Below are positions 61,836 to 64,000 of a DNA stretch of 64,000 bases, in pieces; positions within the stretch are counted from its first letter, which is position 1; the number at the start of each line of letters is the position of its first letter. Source of the stretch: Trichobilharzia szidati. Taxonomy: Eukaryota; Platyhelminthes; Trematoda; Strigeidida; Schistosomatidae. The stretch spans positions 11,826,354 through 11,890,353 of the forward strand of contig OX235272.1 of assembly GCA_944472155.2 (NCBI GenBank), read 5' to 3'. The notes below the pieces were generated by a model. It ran no database searches. It saw nothing but the letters and a program-made list of their open reading frames with translations, and was not told the DNA's origin. The position numbers and the translations under genes were made by a program.

Positions 61836-62204
61836 CCTCTTTGATGCTTTCACCACTAAAGAAAATTCTCCTCTTTGAATTGTCGTTGACTGCCAGTTTA
61901 TTTTATAGTCATATTGCTAAGTAGCTGAAAAAAGATGCTTATGAGTTTCTGTACTTTAAAAAAGCAATACTGTCCTCAAAAAAACATTTTGAAATAAAGA
62001 CTGTACAACGATTATTCCAGTTGACAGCAGTCTCTTACATTCACCATAAATTATGCTGTTTTACATGGTCAGTCAGTTATAGAGAGGAGAATAACTGAAA
62101 GAAATAGCGTCATATCAATCACTACTTATTACACGATATTCTTACTGTGGGATTTATTTCCCAATTCGCAAATGCACAACGAAAATAAATTCATTACTTA
62201 TTCA
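61836..62204. other. Unassigned AT-rich stretch
   Basis: No gene or repeat recognised. Confidence 0.35.
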
Positions 62205-62400
62205 TTCAGATGTCTAGAAAAGACAAAATAAATTGAGCAAAGAATATCCATTTCGATAATTTCCTCTTCTGGCTCTACAATTAATTGTATATGCATGTGT
62301 TTATATACAAAGAATATTCTAAAATAGTAGTCACTAACAATATAAGTGTGCTTTGTAAATACTATCGATTTGTTAAGTAAGATCACAATGGAATTACAGT
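62205..62400 (-). mobile_element. PLE tail, antisense
   Basis: Close to 35296-35470, with ATCGATAGTATTTACAAAG and a hammerhead-like segment (minus: GTAGAGCCAGAAGAGGAAAT, TATCGAAATGG, ATTCTTTGCTC). No coding part. Confidence 0.55.
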
Positions 62401-62419
62401 TCACGTAAGATGAATATCC

Positions 62420-63550
62420 TTCGACAGCGTTGGCCGCGAAAGAAAATACTCGAGTACTAGAGCGTACCCAAAATATTCATCAACCTTATTCAACAGGTGT
62501 ACGACAACGGCATATGTCAAGTGATCTACAACAGAAAACTCAGCGAGGCGTTCGGAGTAAACACAGGAGTCAGACAATGGTGCTCATTATCACCAATGAT
62601 ATTCCTAATTGTGGTGGACTGGATTATGCGTCAGACAGTGGGAAACGAGAAGACAGGGATATCCTGTCTGGATCGACGTGAAGAACCTAGAAGACCTGGA
62701 TTTCGCGCGTGGATCATTTATGTTTGATGTCACACAAAATCGAAGACTTACAAGCGAAAATTGACAAACTGGTCGAAGAAGCAGCTGGAGAAGACAGGAC
62801 TCCAGGTGAACATAGACAAGACGGAGGTTATGAAAATAACCAACCAACCAACAACAACAACAGCATCAACCGCCAATCACCATCAACGGGAGGGATTTGA
62901 AAGAGGTCACTTCATTCACTTATCTAGGGAGCATTGTCCCAACTACAGGAGGAACGGAAGAAGATGTCGAGTCGAGAATCGAGAAGGCGAGAAACACATT
63001 CATCAACCTGACACCAATCTGGAAATCTTCGTCACTCAGCATCAACAACAAAATCAGAATTTTCAATACAAACTTCAGGTCAGTCAGTTCTTCTATACGG
63101 ATGGATCAGAAAGTTAGCGGCGGGTCACAAAGAATGAGTATTTCCAACAGCCTGTTGCAGACCTTTATCAACAACTAACTAACTGTCTTCGCTTGCTCTA
63201 TACTCAAGATCAGATGGCCGGAAAGAACGAGAACCAACAAGAAACAAACAAAACAAGAAGCAATCGCCCAACAGATATGCAGGAGAAAGTGGAGATGGAT
63301 TGGACACTCACTGGCTGAGGAGGCCACTGGGTGACATCGCGCGTCAGGCCAACGCTCGAGAGGAACTCGAAAGGGAAGCGGCGAGTGGGACATCAGTGCA
63401 AGGGTGACATGGAGGAGATCGTGTGAAGAGGAGTTGAAACAGTATGGATTAACATGGACGCAGGTGAAAAGTACAATAGAAGACAGAAACAAGTGGAGAC
63501 GTGCAGTTGAAGCCCTGTGTTCCACTAGGAACCCAAGGGAACAATAATAA
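62420..63550 (+). mobile_element. RTE-B (SR2-like) 3' half
   Basis: Encodes, across several frames, NTGVRQWCSLSPMIFLIVVD, RQTVGNEKTGI, QLEKTGLQVNIDKTEVMKIT, LKEVTSFTYLGSIVPTTGGT, CRRKWRWIGHSLAEE-type sequence and the terminal GAAGCCCTGTGTTCCACTAG. The YADD region near 62705 is broken. It ends in AATAATAATTAATAAATT. Confidence 0.85.
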
Positions 63551-64000
63551 TTAATAAATTGAGGAACATTAGAACTTTGATGGACAGGAGCGGTAAGGAT
63601 AGTGTTTGAACCAATTTCCTTTTTTTGGATACATAAGTTAGGTTTCTTAATGTAGATCCCAATAGCATCAGCACTTCGCAGTAGACGACTTCTTTCGGTA
63701 AAATTAAATATAGTTGGTATGAAGTAGAGGACTTTGAAAGCTTCCTCTTTAACACAAGACGAGATAGAATAGCGCTATGAATAGGGTTTGTTTCTCCCTT
63801 ACTTAACTACTATGCAGGATGGTGTTCGGAAATTTGATGATAAACATGCCTAATTGTAAGGCATATGTGGATAACTGGCTCCCCACAGGAGCATTCAGGT
63901 TGATAGATACACATAGAAGAGGAAAAATTAGGTAGTAAGATGATGTTTAGCTCTCGAACTTAAAATACGAGGATGGTTTTGAAGAAATAGCGTAATTCAG
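63551..64000 (-). mobile_element. PLE C-terminus, running off the window
   Basis: In a shifted minus frame it encodes FKVLYFIPTIFNFTERSRLL, RSADAIGIYIKKPNLCIQKK, matching the AEAIGIHLKKPNLCF block of other PLEs. The region beyond 63760 probably holds the rest of the nuclease but is badly decayed. Confidence 0.6.

Overview
The window reads as trematode genomic DNA, most likely a schistosome (Schistosoma or a close relative). It is AT-rich and almost entirely made of retroelement families known from that group: RTE-clade LINEs (SR2-like and a Perere-3/SR3-like family), CR1-clade SR1-like LINEs, Penelope-like elements (PLEs) with GIY-YIG endonucleases, the tRNA-related SM-alpha retroposon, and other tRNA-headed SINEs. 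Family names are assigned by recognising protein and sequence motifs, not by a database search.

The only host gene I can support is the 3' end of an AMP deaminase gene on the + strand. Its penultimate exon is 14133-14381 and its terminal exon is 16767-17084, joined in phase 0, with a candidate poly(A) signal at 17297-17302. No upstream AMPD exon was found in 1-14132, so that stretch is probably one long intron filled with transposons. I recognise no host gene after about 18120.

Layout: 1-7170 holds head-to-head PLE sequence and a 1,176-bp identical inverted duplication around a 1.86-kb spacer. 7484-8985 holds an SR2-like 3' end and a PLE 3' end. 9517-13292 holds an almost complete RTE element with one long frame broken by four stop codons. 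13403-14090 holds a PLE 3' end lying about 40 bp before an AMPD exon. 14382-16766 is the last AMPD intron, packed with SINEs and SR2-like remnants. 18121-37200 is a mosaic of RTE, PLE and SM-alpha pieces with readable nesting. 38086-40530 is an SM-alpha copy split by a 2.25-kb PLE. 41230-42427 is a PLE GIY-YIG remnant between 450-bp inverted repeats. 43110-58930 is more PLE, RTE, SR1-like and SINE material. 59409-61123 is a near-perfect PLE palindrome. 61255-64000 holds SR2-like and PLE remnants.

The elements appear connected. The SINEs end in tails resembling the LINEs present (SR2-like for SINE-1, SR1-like for SINE-2), which suggests the LINE machinery mobilised them. SM-alpha copies, and more weakly the PLE 3' ends, carry hammerhead-like motifs. 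PLE groups used below: PLE-1 (CTCGHTYIGR), PLE-2 (NCACGASYIGR), PLE-3 (CNDCEVNYIGQTS), PLE-4 (EHYPxWL), PLE-5, PLE-6 and PLE-7. These labels are mine. Element boundaries are read by eye and are usually good to about 10-30 bp, except where a target duplication or a host repeat fixes them.
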